Below are positions 33,765 through 42,891 of a DNA stretch of 64,000 bases, in pieces. Location of the stretch: positions 62,001 through 126,000 of the forward strand of contig AZWL01000017.1 in assembly GCA_000514715.1 (NCBI GenBank). The letters run 5' to 3'. Numbering within the stretch: position 1 is the first letter of the stretch; each line of letters starts with the position of its first letter. The notes under the pieces were generated by a model that was not told the DNA's origin, did no database searches, and saw nothing but the letters and a program-made list of their open reading frames with translations. Origin of the DNA: Streptomyces sp. CNH099 (lineage in GTDB: Bacteria; Actinomycetota; Actinomycetes; Streptomycetales; Streptomycetaceae). Made by a program: the position numbers and the translations under genes.

Positions 33765-35939
33765 GTGGTGGGGAATCGTCCGACGGACTGGCATGTGCTG
33801 GATCTGGATGGCGACCCGACGCCGGGTGATCCGGAGCGGGTGAAGCAGCTGGCTCGCGAGCTGCACGATTTCGCCGATGATGTGGCTGATGCGTTGCGGC
33901 AGATCAAGGGGATGGCGGGTGAGGACGCCCTCCTGCGGTGGGCGGGCAAGACGGCGAAGGCGTTCCAGGACGAGTTCGAGGAAGTCCCCAAGAACCTCAA
34001 GAAACTCCAACGCTCCTACGACCTGGCGGGCGACGCGCTCGCGGCGTACTGGCCGAAGCTGGAGCGTGCCCAGTCCCTCGCCGACAAGGCGCTGGCCAGG
34101 GGGCCGGGAGGCCCGCAGCGACCTGACCGCGGCCGCCGGGCGGCTGGATTCCGCGGACTCGTGGGTGGAGCGGGCGGCGGAGAAGGCGGAGAAGTACGAC
34201 GAGGCGGAGGGCAGGGACAAGCCCGACGACTCCGAGGTACGGGCCGCCGCCCGTAACGCCACCGATGCCAAGTCCGCGCAGGCTGACGCCCAGCGGGCCG
34301 TCGACAACGCCGAAGGCGGCCTCGAAGCGGCCAAGAAGATGGCCGCGGATGCGAAGAAGATGCGTGAGGATGCGGCGTCGGAGGCGAAGGACAAGCTCGA
34401 GGACGCCTCGGACGCCGGGATCCAGAACCGTAAGTGGTGGGAGAAGGCGGTCGACTGGGTCAAGGACAACTGGGACACCATCGTCAGTGTCTGCAAGGTC
34501 ATCGTCGCCGTGCTGGGCATCGTCGTTCTGATCATCGGTGGCCCGCTGGCCTGGGTGGTGCTGGCCGCCGCCCTCGTCGTCCTCGCCGACACCCTGATGA
34601 AGTACATGAACGGCGAAGCGAGCCTGTGGGACGTCGCGTTTGCTGCCCTGGACTGCATCCCCGGCATGAAGGGCATCACCTCCCTCGCCAAGCTCGGCAA
34701 GATGGCCGGCGGCCTCAAGGCGCTTGCCAAGGGCGGTCTGAAGGGCATGGCGGCGGGCGTGAAGGGCATGGGCAAGGCGTTCCGCAAGAAGGCCGTGCAG
34801 ATGTTCAAGCGCAACGGCTGCGGCGACCCCGTGGACCTCGCCACCGGTGAGATGACCCTGTCCGCCACCGACGTCGAACTACCCGGGGTGCTCCCCCTGG
34901 TCATCGAGCGCCACCACGTCACCACGTACGCCGACGGCCGCTGTTTCGGCAGTTCGTGGGCGTCCACCCTGGACCAGCGGCTGCTCCTCACCGACGACGC
35001 CGTGCACCTGTTCACCGCCGACGGCATGACCCTGGTCTACCCCACCCCCCTCGCGGACGGCGAGAGCGCCGTCTTCCCCGTCACCGGGCCGCGCTGGGGC
35101 CTGACCTGGGACGGCATGCCCGGTACCCCGCTGGTGGTCGAGCAGCCCGAGGCCGGGCGGGTCCTCCTCTTCGCCCCGGCCCGAACCGGCCCGGGAGCGA
35201 GCTGCCGATATCCGCCGTCGTCGACCGCAACGGCAACCGCGTCGACTTCCGCTACCGCGACGACGGCCGGCTCGCCGAGCTGGCGCACAGCGGCGGCTAC
35301 CGCGTCGGCGTCGCCGTCTACGACGGCCGCGTGACCGCCCTGCGGCTGCTGTCCGACCCCGCCGAGCCGGTGCTGCTCGCCTACGAATACGACGACAACG
35401 GCCTGCTGGAGAAGGTCTTCAACTCCTCCGGACTGCCCTTGGTCTTCTCCTACGACGAGCAGGCGCGGCTGACCCGCTGGGAGGACCGCAACGGCACCTG
35501 GTACCGCTACGAGTACGACGAGGCCGGCCGCTGTGTGTTCTCCACGGGAACAGACCGGGCCCTGGAGTACACCTACCGCTACGAACCGGAGAACCTGCGC
35601 ACCACGGCGACCGACTCACGCGGCCACAGCACCGTGTACGAGTTCAACGACAGCTTCCAACTCATCGCGCAGACCGACGCACTCGGCCACACCAACCATC
35701 CGCCAGGACTTCGATCCCGACGGTCGGCTGTCCGCCTACACCGACCCTCTCGGCCGGACGCCTCCCGTGCGACCAGAGCGGAATTCGAGGACATGCCGCT
35801 GGTGTCCAAGGGGTGGGCGAAGGATCACGCCTTCTTCAAGGGCGAGGGGCCGGATCATATCAACATCGGCCTCGGTCAGGGGAAGGCGCTCGACTTGTTC
35901 AACGATTCCTTCACGCACTTCGAGGAGATCCCCAGATGA
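33765..35939 (+). pseudogene. Decayed RHS toxin gene, paralogue of the 11163 locus
   Basis: The GTG start and the first 350 codons are nearly the same as in the intact RHS gene. The frame is then broken. One extra G lies in a five-G run at 34099-34103, where the intact copy has three G after AA. A one-base loss follows near 35180-35200, and a one-base gain at about 35690-35700 (CACACCAACC). After DPLGRT (about 35760) the sequence jumps directly to a 53-residue tip (EFEDMPLVSKGWAKDHAFF ... FTHFEEIPR). Roughly 2 kb of YD repeats and the RHS core are therefore missing. The DUF6531-like segment (CGDPVDLATGEM) is intact. No full-length toxin can be made. The downstream gene overlaps the last stop by ATGA. 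Confidence 0.85.
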
Positions 35940-36448
35940 CACCGGAACAGGAGAAGCTGATCCTTTCGCTTGTCGTCGGGACCGACGGCCACCGGAAGAT
36001 CTCTCCTGAGGAGTTCCTCCACCGCTTCGGCGCAACCGACGGCACGGCTCTCGGCCTGTCCCTGCTGCGCGAGTCCATGGCCGAGCAGGACGGCGACGGC
36101 GTCGAGTTGGCTCTGATCGTGTCATCCGTGTTCGGTTTCTCTGCCGATCACTACGAGCTGCTCAAAGAGCTGTGCTTCCTCGACTGGCACATGAAGCACG
36201 AAGACGTCGTCGTTGAACTCGGCGGCTGGCGGCAGCCGGACTCCATCGACGCCCTGCTGCACATGGTCGACTGGGTTCCGGACTATCTCGACTACGACGA
36301 GGCCAGGTCGTTGGCGACCAAGGCCATCTGGGCTTTGGGCGGCATTCCGGGACCCGAGGCGAGCGCCGCTCTGGAGCGGCTCCGCGAAGCGGACGACCCC
36401 ATCGTCCGCGAGGAAGCCGAGCACCAGATGAGACGACGCCATGGGTGA
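35936..36448 (+). CDS. HEAT-repeat-like protein, probable immunity gene of the decayed RHS locus
   Basis: A 170-residue acidic, all-helical protein. The C-terminal half has HEAT-like repeats (SLATKAIWALGGI, AALERLREADDPIVREEAE). The ATG overlaps the remnant stop. Intact in frame and codon use although its toxin partner is broken, it may persist as an orphan immunity gene that protects against sister cells still carrying the toxin. The immunity role is inferred from position and fold only. The next gene overlaps its end by 8 bases. Confidence 0.65.
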   Translation: MTPEQEKLILSLVVGTDGHRKISPEEFLHRFGATDGTALGLSLLRESMAEQDGDGVELALIVSSVFGFSADHYELLKELCFLDWHMKHEDVVVELGGWRQPDSIDALLHMVDWVPDYLDYDEARSLATKAIWALGGIPGPEASAALERLREADDPIVREEAEHQMRRRHG

Positions 36449-37100
36449 GCGCCCGTCCACCACGACGGTGTCCGCCGGCGGTCGCGGGCAGGGAATGAGA
36501 ACGGTCTACGCGAAACAGACGGAAGACACGCTCACCGTTTATCAAGCCTACTTGTCGGCCATCGCGGACCCAGCGCTGCGGGCAGGGACCTTCGTGCCTC
36601 CGTTCAAGCGCTCCAGGATGACCTGGATCAAGCCGTCTTTCCTCTGGATGATGTACCGCTCAGGCTGGGCCGAAAAACCTGGCCAGGAGCGGGTTCTAGC
36701 CGTGGAGATCACCCGGAGGGGATTCGAGTGGGCGTTGCGGCACGCCTCCCTGAGCCATTATGACGGGCATACGCACCCGACCCGAGATGATTGGCTGGCC
36801 GCCAAGAGGGCCAGTCCCGTTCGCATCCAGTGGGACCCGGAACGCGACATCACGCTCCAGCCGATGGAACGGCGTGCGATCCAGATCGGACTCTCCGGTC
36901 CCGCTGTCGAGGGCTACGTCGAGGAGTGGATCTGTGGGATCGAGGACGTGACTGTGCTCGCGAAACAGGTGCACACTCTGGTTCGGGCGAAACGACGGGA
37001 AGAGGCCGCCGTCATGCTCCCGCGCGAAGAGATCTACCCACTGCCGACGGATATCCGCGCCCGAATCGGTGCCGACCAAGCGCCTGAGGACGACGCGTAG
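36441..37100 (+). CDS. DUF4291 family protein
   Basis: A 219-residue protein with the highly conserved DUF4291 core: VYQAYLSAIAD near residue 33, FVPPFKRSRMTWIKPSF near 51, then FLWMMYRSGW and QERVLAVEI. The conserved basic/aromatic block suggests nucleic-acid or nucleotide binding. The biochemical role of the family is unknown. It overlaps the immunity-like gene by 8 bases. The ATG at 36441 leaves a 17-residue Ser/Thr/Gly-rich leader before the domain (MRTVYAKQ is an alternative start at 36495). Confidence 0.88.
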   Translation: MGERPSTTTVSAGGRGQGMRTVYAKQTEDTLTVYQAYLSAIADPALRAGTFVPPFKRSRMTWIKPSFLWMMYRSGWAEKPGQERVLAVEITRRGFEWALRHASLSHYDGHTHPTRDDWLAAKRASPVRIQWDPERDITLQPMERRAIQIGLSGPAVEGYVEEWICGIEDVTVLAKQVHTLVRAKRREEAAVMLPREEIYPLPTDIRARIGADQAPEDDA

Positions 37101-37190
37101 GGGGTTCGGCGCAGCGAGCGGGCGGTCAGCGCGAGCCGCCTCGGCTTCGTCCCGCTGTCGCTCGTGGCGCGAGACGGCCACTGAAGAGCC

Positions 37191-37814
37191 TCAGGCGGGT
37201 GGCGTGGCCGCGCGGGCACGGATGCCGTCGAGCAGCAGTTGGAGGCCGTAGCTGAACTGGTCGGTGGAGCCGACGACGGCCAGTTCCTCGCCCGGCATGC
37301 CGCCGGGGAGTTCGTCGACCACCGTACGGACCTGTTCCCAGCGGGCGTCGCGCGTGCCGGCCTGTACGCCCATCGCCAGCGACGCGGCCAGGTAGGCGGT
37401 CAGCGTCTGGAACGTCCTGACCGCGTCGGCGGGGGAGAGGCCGGCGTCGGCGAGCGTGCCGAGCAGGGCCGCGGCGAGGCGCCGCCCGTGCGGGCCCAGC
37501 GGCGGCCGGGAGGCGAGGTGCGCCGCGATGCCCGGATGCTCCAGCGCGGCGTCCCGGATCGCGGTCAGGAGCCGGGTCAGGCGCTCGGCCCACGGGGCGT
37601 CCGGGGCGGGTGCCTCGACCCCGGCCACGGCGGCGTCGGCGACCGCGTCCAGCAGGGCTTCCCGGTTGGCGTAGTGCCGGTAGAGCGCCATCGGATCGCA
37701 CTCCAGCTCCGCGGCGATCCGGCGCATCGTCATCGCTTGCGGGCCGTCCCGGTCACCCAGCCGGAGCGCGGTCTCGGTGATCTGCTCGGCGGTCAGCCGG
37801 GGCGGTCGGGGCAC
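37191..37814 (-). CDS. TetR-family transcriptional regulator
   Basis: A 207-residue repressor. Residues 10-55 are the TetR DNA-binding domain (TMRRIAAELECDPMALYRHYANREALLDAV), with the recognition helix ending in YRHY. The rest is a helical ligand-binding domain of the TetR C-terminal type, with HPGIAAHLASRPPLG near 95. The start is GTG 37814, with AAGGA nine bases upstream. It is divergent from a small membrane-protein gene. An 11+11 base dyad between them is almost certainly its operator. Confidence 0.9.
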   Translation of the reverse strand: MPRPPRLTAEQITETALRLGDRDGPQAMTMRRIAAELECDPMALYRHYANREALLDAVADAAVAGVEAPAPDAPWAERLTRLLTAIRDAALEHPGIAAHLASRPPLGPHGRRLAAALLGTLADAGLSPADAVRTFQTLTAYLAASLAMGVQAGTRDARWEQVRTVVDELPGGMPGEELAVVGSTDQFSYGLQLLLDGIRARAATPPA

Positions 37815-37868
37815 GGTCGTCGGTCCTTGCGTGGGGAGGCGGAGAGGGGCGGGTGGCGGGCTCGCGCC

Positions 37869-37901
37869 TACAGTGTAGACTTTCGATAAATCTACGCTGT
37901 A
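37869..37901. promoter_or_regulatory. Probable TetR operator
   Basis: TACAGTGTAGA at 37869-37879 and TCTACGCTGTA at 37891-37901 match at 10 of 11 paired positions across an 11-base A/T-rich spacer. TGTAGAC also recurs as a direct repeat (37874-37880 and 37898-37904). The site sits in the 109-base gap between the TetR gene and the divergent membrane gene, and is the least G+C-rich part of the area. Confidence 0.7.
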
Positions 37902-37923
37902 GACATTCGGGGAGCTGTGCACC

Positions 37924-38262
37924 GTGATCAAGGTAGGAAGGGTCGTCGCCGTGGTGGTCGGGGTCGCCACCTTCGTGTTCCTCTTCATCCGCGGCAACTG
38001 GCGGGCGGACAACCTGTTCCTGGTCCCGGACCTCATCCTGTCCGCGGGCCTGATCGCCGCCGCCGTGGTGCCGCGGCGGTGGGCCCGGACCGCGCTGCTG
38101 CTCGGATTCGGCATCGGCGCGGGCGTGTTGATGACCTCCGTATCCTCCTACGCCGTGCGGGGCGAGATCGGGTTCGCCAGCCTCGCCGGGGCGGTGGCCT
38201 GCGCGGCCGTCGGCACGCTGCTGCTGCAGCGCGACCGGGAGGTGGTCCGTGGCCGCGCGTAG
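37924..38262 (+). CDS. Small membrane protein under TetR control
   Basis: A 112-residue protein with four predicted membrane helices (VVAVVVGVATFVFLFI, LFLVPDLILSAGLIAAAVV, ALLLGFGIGAGVLM, GAVACAAVGTLLL) and a short basic tail. The start GTG at 37924 has GGGGAG about nine bases upstream. It is divergent from the TetR gene and overlaps the broken oxidoreductase by 14 bases. Similar four-helix proteins accompany TetR/oxidoreductase pairs in Streptomyces. Function unknown. Confidence 0.7.
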   Translation: MIKVGRVVAVVVGVATFVFLFIRGNWRADNLFLVPDLILSAGLIAAAVVPRRWARTALLLGFGIGAGVLMTSVSSYAVRGEIGFASLAGAVACAAVGTLLLQRDREVVRGRA

Positions 38263-38984
38263 CCGGGTGGTGGTGGAGCGCGCCGGTGGTCCGGAGGTGC
38301 TGAGGCTCCGCCGTGACGGCGCACCCGACCCCCGGCCGGGGCAGGTCCGGGTGCGGAGCCCCACCGGACGTGGTGCTGGACGCGGCCGGCGGCGACCAGC
38401 TCGTCCGGTCCCTGCAGGCCCTGGGCGGACGGGGCCGGCTGGTCTCGTTCGGGCTCGCGGCGGCGGTCAAGCACCGTTCACCGCGGCTGGCGGTGCTGCG
38501 GCAGGGCGCCCGGGTGCAGGCGTGGTCGACACTCCGCCGCCGCCGGGTCTCGGCCTACCGGCTCAGCGCCGCGGCACGCAGCACCCCGGACCTGATCCGC
38601 CACGACCCGGGCCGCCTGGTCGACGAAGTGGCCGCCGACCGCATCGCACCCCGGGTCGCCGAGACCCTCCCGCTGGAACGCGCCGCGACCGCCCACCGGC
38701 TGCTGGAATGCCGGGGTGTCAACGGCAAGCTGCTGCTGACGCCCGCCGGTGAGGGCGGGGGGGAGTCGCGGCGCCTGACGGCCGGGCACGGGCCCAGCCG
38801 CCGGGTCGTCCGCCAGGACCGGCCGGTCACCTTCAGGATCCGCCCGACCGGTCCCGGTCTGTTCGCCGTATCGGGTGACAGTCCGGCGCACACGCGGAGG
38901 CTCCCGCGACGCGGTGGTACCTCGTGGTTGCCCGTCCGGCGCGTGGCGCGTGCCCTGTCCCGGCCCCCGGAAGGACCGTCATGA
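38249..38984 (+). pseudogene. NADPH:quinone oxidoreductase-like gene with internal deletion
   Basis: The first 36 codons from the GTG at 38249 give the typical N-terminus of an MDR quinone oxidoreductase (VVVERAGGPEVLRL, PRPGQVRVR). At about 38355-38365 the reading switches to another frame in mid-domain. There the match resumes at DVVLDAAGGDQLVRSLQAL and runs to GKLLLTP at about 38745. Some 130-150 residues, including the rest of the GroES-like domain and the Rossmann entry, are missing. The remaining frame to 38984 is unrelated sequence. The enzyme cannot be functional. Confidence 0.7.
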
Positions 38985-39670
38985 ACCCATCTCCGTACCT
39001 GGTCAGCGACGTGATGACCCAGCCGGTCGTCGCGGTCGGGCCGGACGCTTCCTTCAAGGAGATCGCCACCACGATGCGCAAGTGGCAGGTCAGCGCGCTG
39101 CCCGTGCTGGAGGGCGACGGCCGCGTCATCGGGGTGGTCTCCGAGGCCGACCTGCTGGCCAAGGAGGAGTACCGCGACAGCACGCTGCCCGCGGAGTCCG
39201 CGGACTCCGCGGCGGCCCCGGAGCGGCGGCTGCCGGACCGCATCGTCAAGGCCGGCGCGGTCGTCGCCCGTGACCTGATGACGACGCCCGCGGTGTCCGT
39301 ACGGGCCGACTCCACCCTCGCCCAGGCCGCCCGGGCGATGGCGCAGCGGCGCCTGAAGCGGCTCCCGGTCGTGGACGGCGAGGGGCACCTGACCGGCATC
39401 GTCAGCCGCGGCGACCTGCTGAAGGTCTTCCTCCGCTCCGACCGCGACATCGCCGAGGACGTCCGGCAGCACGTCATCGAACCGCTGTTCCCCCTCGGCG
39501 GGTCCACCGTGGAGGTCGAGGTCGACGGCGGCGTCGTGACTCTCGTCGGCTGGTTCCGCAACACCACCCTCGTGCCGCTCGCGGCCCGGATGGCCCGCGG
39601 CGTCGAGGGCGTCGTGGACGTCGGCTTCCGCCTGGAGCGGCCGGACGAAGCGCCCCGGGAAGCGGCATGA
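38981..39670 (+). CDS. CBS-CBS-BON domain protein
   Basis: A 229-residue cytoplasmic protein with two CBS motifs (residues 5-62, VSDVMTQPVVAV ... VIGVVSEADLL; residues 90-148, VARDLMTTPAVSV ... LTGIVSRGDLLKVF) and a C-terminal BON domain (about 155-220, VEVEVDGGVVTLVGWF). The CBS pair binds adenine nucleotides and BON may bind membrane or partner proteins. The ATG at 38981 has GGAAGGA seven bases upstream. A close relative is at 42102-42776. Both belong to the stress island with Usp genes, where such proteins are thought to read energy state. Confidence 0.9.
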   Translation: MNPSPYLVSDVMTQPVVAVGPDASFKEIATTMRKWQVSALPVLEGDGRVIGVVSEADLLAKEEYRDSTLPAESADSAAAPERRLPDRIVKAGAVVARDLMTTPAVSVRADSTLAQAARAMAQRRLKRLPVVDGEGHLTGIVSRGDLLKVFLRSDRDIAEDVRQHVIEPLFPLGGSTVEVEVDGGVVTLVGWFRNTTLVPLAARMARGVEGVVDVGFRLERPDEAPREAA

Positions 39671-39821
39671 GCGCACCGGACGGGTTCGACGCCTCCGCCG
39701 CGGCCCCGCTCTCCGGCCCGGCACGGCGGTCCTCGATGGTCCGCTCCCGGACCGCGGATACGGGTCCGCCAGAGGCGGCCGTTCCCACAGCCCGGCGGCG
39801 GAGTGCGGGTGGCCGGCCTCT

Positions 39822-40751
39822 TCAGGGACGCCGCTCTTCGCCGCCCGGGGAGGGCGTGTCCGCTCTCCCGGGGGCGGGCTGGGATCCCGTCTGCGTCCCG
39901 TGGTCGCGGGCGTACGACGCGAAGACGGCGGCTGTGGGCGCCCCGGTGTGCAAGAAGCGCTCGTCCAGGACGGCGGCCAGGTCGTCCAGTGCCCTGCGCA
40001 GCACCCTGGCGGCGAGCTGGGCGTCGGGATGGCGGGCGCTTGCCGCCAGCTCTGCGAGGACGACGGCGTGATCGATCTGCCGGGGCAGTGAGATGTTCTC
40101 GTCGCCGTCGTAGAAGTAGTACGACTCGGTGTACTGGAGGAAGTCGACCGTGATGGCCGAGACGGTCGATGCCAGGCCGTTCAGCACGGTGGCGCCCCCG
40201 TCCGAGTCGAGTTCCCGGGAGGTCACGCCGCCGCGCACGTGGGAGAGGCGTAGCGCGAGCGTGCGGCGGCGGGCCAGAGCCGGGTAGACGCCGAGGATCC
40301 AGGCCACGGTCGCCGACAGCAGTGCGAAGCCGACCAGCGACTCCAGTGGGCCGACGACGCGCAGCCAGCCCTCGGCGGGCGCGATGTCTCCGAGGCCGAG
40401 GGTGGTCAGCGTGACCAGGGAGACGTACAGCGCGTCCACCGGTCCCGTGTGCTCGGCGGGGACGAGGCCGGAGGAGTACGAGAAGCCCTCCGGCATGTGC
40501 GGCCAGTAGATCAGCGCCCACCCCACGGCCACGGTCAGCGCCCACACGGCGACAACGCAGACCATGCCCAGAGGACCGGCGAGCCCGGCTGCGCGGCGGC
40601 GGGCGCCCAGGCGCGAGGAGAGGCGCCACATTCCCGTCATCACCAGCCTGCTCAGGCCGCCGTGGCGGGTCGGATGCCAGATCGTGTGAAACATGTCCCG
40701 GACGATGGCCAACACGAGGGCGGCGCCGAGGAACGTCACGAACCACGTCAT
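39822..40751 (-). CDS. Two-helix potassium-channel-like membrane protein
   Basis: A 309-residue protein. Several hydrophobic segments occur in the first 170 residues. A pore region at about 110-125 carries the selectivity-filter-like TLGLGDI, in TLTTLGLGDIAP, which resembles the T-x-G-x-G-D of K+ channels with Leu in place of the usual Val/Tyr. The C-terminal 130 residues are cytoplasmic and helical (DGDENISLPRQIDH). The ATG at 40751 has AGGA three bases upstream. Expression next to CBS and Usp genes suggests ion homeostasis during stress. Ion selectivity is not established. Confidence 0.82.
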   Translation of the reverse strand: MTWFVTFLGAALVLAIVRDMFHTIWHPTRHGGLSRLVMTGMWRLSSRLGARRRAAGLAGPLGMVCVVAVWALTVAVGWALIYWPHMPEGFSYSSGLVPAEHTGPVDALYVSLVTLTTLGLGDIAPAEGWLRVVGPLESLVGFALLSATVAWILGVYPALARRRTLALRLSHVRGGVTSRELDSDGGATVLNGLASTVSAITVDFLQYTESYYFYDGDENISLPRQIDHAVVLAELAASARHPDAQLAARVLRRALDDLAAVLDERFLHTGAPTAAVFASYARDHGTQTGSQPAPGRADTPSPGGEERRP

Positions 40752-41209
40752 GTCCTGGCCCCTTCCCGGCCGGGGCGTCAACCTCCCACGAGCCGGGGCG
40801 GTCTCAGCCCGCGGGAGCGGTCGCGCGCCCTGATGGGTGAGCGCGGCGCATCCTGCAGCCGCCCGCATGGCGTTCAGCACCGGCCGTGCGGCCTCCTGCG
40901 CACGGCTACGCGATCGCCTGGAGAGCGGGCCGGCGGTGGGGTCCGCGTTGGCCCGCAAGCCACCGGACGGGTGAACCGTGCCGGCTCCCCCGGCCGACAT
41001 GACGCCGCGCGCGGCACCGGCCCGGTCGCGAAGGGCCACCGGGGGTGCCTACGGCCGGGGGCTGAAGGCCCGCGGGGGACCCGTTCGGCTTCGCCGCCGT
41101 ACCGGCCCGGCGGTAGGGTGGAAGCGTGCCATGGCTCATGTCGCGACGCTTTTCCGAGGCCGGGTAGCCAGTTTCCCGCAAGCCGCCCGGCCGGCTCTGG
41201 GAGGCAGCA
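40752..41209. other. Divergent gap between ion-channel and Usp genes
   Basis: 458 bases with no frame showing coherent protein features. It should hold both promoters. I found no convincing 20-base DevR/OsdR-type dyad by eye. The Usp ribosome site (GGGAGGCAGC) is at the right end. Confidence 0.4.
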
Positions 41210-42079
41210 ATGGCAACGGGGCGCGTGGTGGTCGGCGTGGACGGGTCGGACGCGAGCATGGCGGCCGTCCGGTGGGCGGCGGCGGAAGCCGCGTCCCGCC
41301 GGATATCCCTGCACCTCGTCCACGCCGAGGCTCCCGCGGGTAACCAGCCGGTCAGCCCCGGCGGCTCGGTGCACGAGGAGTGGGTTCGGGAACGGATCGC
41401 CGCCGCCTGCCGGGAGACGGCGGAACGGTACCCGGAGGTGGAGATCACCGGTGGCGCGACAACGGAAACGGCCGTGAAGGCGCTGCTCGACGCTTCGCAG
41501 GAGGGAGAGCTTCTCGTCCTGGGATCGCGGGGTCTCGGTGCGGTGTCGGGCTTCTTCACCGGAAGTGTGTCGTTGCCGGTGGTCGCGCATACGACGGGGC
41601 CCACGGTGCTGGTGCGCCAGGACTGGCACCCGGCGGCCGCGGACCGCGACCTCCCCGTGGTGGTGGGCGTGGATCTCGCTCACCGGTTCGAGCCGGTGCT
41701 GGAGTTCGCCTGTGAAAGCGCCCACCGGGCGGGCGCCCGCCTGCGCGTCGTCCACATGTGGCGGAGCTCGTCCGTCTACGCCTACCCGTCGCCCCTGCCG
41801 GACCAGAAGGTCGGCGCCGATCGGAAGGACATCGCCCGGGAGAAGCTCGACGCCGCTCTCGGGGTCTGGCAAGCGCGCTATCCCGACGTGGCGATGGAGC
41901 GCGCCCTGCTGGACACCGGGGTGGCGCCGTCTCTGCTGGAGGAGGGCGCCGGCGCCCGGCTGCTCGTCGTGGGCCGCCGCATGCACAAGCGCCTGCGGTT
42001 CCCCATCCTGATCGGCCCGGTGACGCATGCCCTGATGCACCACGCCACCGTTCCCGTCGCCGTCGTCCCGCACGCGTGA
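41210..42079 (+). CDS. Universal stress protein, two Usp domains
   Basis: A 289-residue cytoplasmic protein made of two tandem UspA domains (about 1-140 and 150-288). Each begins with a VVVGVDGS-type strand (VVVGVDGSDAS, VVVGVDLAHR). The first ends with the ATP-binding loop GSRGLGAVSGFFTGSVS; the second is less canonical (VGRRMHKRLRFPILIGPV). The first domain should bind ATP, the second may only aid dimerisation. The CBS-BON gene follows 22 bases later, so they are probably co-transcribed. Confidence 0.92.
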   Translation: MATGRVVVGVDGSDASMAAVRWAAAEAASRRISLHLVHAEAPAGNQPVSPGGSVHEEWVRERIAAACRETAERYPEVEITGGATTETAVKALLDASQEGELLVLGSRGLGAVSGFFTGSVSLPVVAHTTGPTVLVRQDWHPAAADRDLPVVVGVDLAHRFEPVLEFACESAHRAGARLRVVHMWRSSSVYAYPSPLPDQKVGADRKDIAREKLDAALGVWQARYPDVAMERALLDTGVAPSLLEEGAGARLLVVGRRMHKRLRFPILIGPVTHALMHHATVPVAVVPHA

Positions 42080-42101
42080 CCACCCCAGCATGGGAGGGAA
42101 A

Positions 42102-42776
42102 ATGCAGCACCGCAAAGTCAGTGACCTGATGACCCGGAACGTTGTCAGCGCCCGCTATGACACACCGTTCAAGGAGATCGCCCGGCTGTTGACCGAGTAC
42201 GAGATCACCGCGCTCCCTGTGGTCGACAACGGCGGCCGGCCCATCGGCGTGGTGTCGGAAGCCGATCTGCTGCGCAAGGCTGGTGATCGGCCCGGCATCG
42301 GCGAGAAGGTGCCCCTGCCACCCCTTGAAGCGTGGGAGCGTGCCACAGCACAGGGCACCCGGGCCGAGGAGCTGATGTCCGCCCCTCCCGTCTGCGCCCG
42401 ACCCGACTGGAGCGTTGTGGAAGCCGCCCGGCTCATGGAAACACAGCAGGTCAAGCGCTTGCCGGTAGTGGATGACACGGACCAGTTGCTGGGCATCGTC
42501 AGCCGCCGGGACCTCCTCCAGATCTTCCTGCGCAAGGACGACGCCATCCGAGAGGAGATCGAGCACGACATCCTGCAGCAGACGGTGGGCCTTGCGCCCG
42601 CGCAGGTGTCGGTCGACGTACGGGGCGGCCGGGTGGAGCTGCGGGGGGTGATCGAGACCAGGAGCCTGATTCCGATCATCGTGCGGCTCTGCAACGCGGT
42701 GGACGGGGTGGTCGGTGTCTCCGATCACCTGTCCTTCCGCGTGGACGACGCCGGCCGGCCGCCGCTCGCGGCCTGA
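42102..42776 (+). CDS. CBS-CBS-BON domain protein
   Basis: A 224-residue relative of the 38981 gene. It has CBS 1 at 5-60 (VSDLMTRNVVSA ... IGVVSEADLLRK), CBS 2 at about 90-148 (ELMSAPPVCARP ... LLGIVSRRDLLQIF) and BON at about 155-220 (VSVDVRGGRVELRGVIE). ATG 42102 is preferred over 42090 because GGGAGGG sits just before it and the domain starts right after. It follows the Usp gene by 22 bases. An energy-sensing regulatory role is inferred from the family. Confidence 0.9.
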   Translation: MQHRKVSDLMTRNVVSARYDTPFKEIARLLTEYEITALPVVDNGGRPIGVVSEADLLRKAGDRPGIGEKVPLPPLEAWERATAQGTRAEELMSAPPVCARPDWSVVEAARLMETQQVKRLPVVDDTDQLLGIVSRRDLLQIFLRKDDAIREEIEHDILQQTVGLAPAQVSVDVRGGRVELRGVIETRSLIPIIVRLCNAVDGVVGVSDHLSFRVDDAGRPPLAA

Positions 42777-42891
42777 GCCGGCGGGACGTGGAGCCGCGGC
42801 CGCCGTTCAGGTACACCTCGGGACGGGAACAGCTCGTCGCCGAGTCGGAGCGGCTCCGGCGGCTCCGGCACGGTCGGCCGGCTCTCCTTCC

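Noticed and set aside
38833..40746. Minus-strand frame of about 640 codons over the CBS-BON gene and the channel gene
   Set aside because: It crosses two recognisable genes in other frames and has no domain features or ribosome site.
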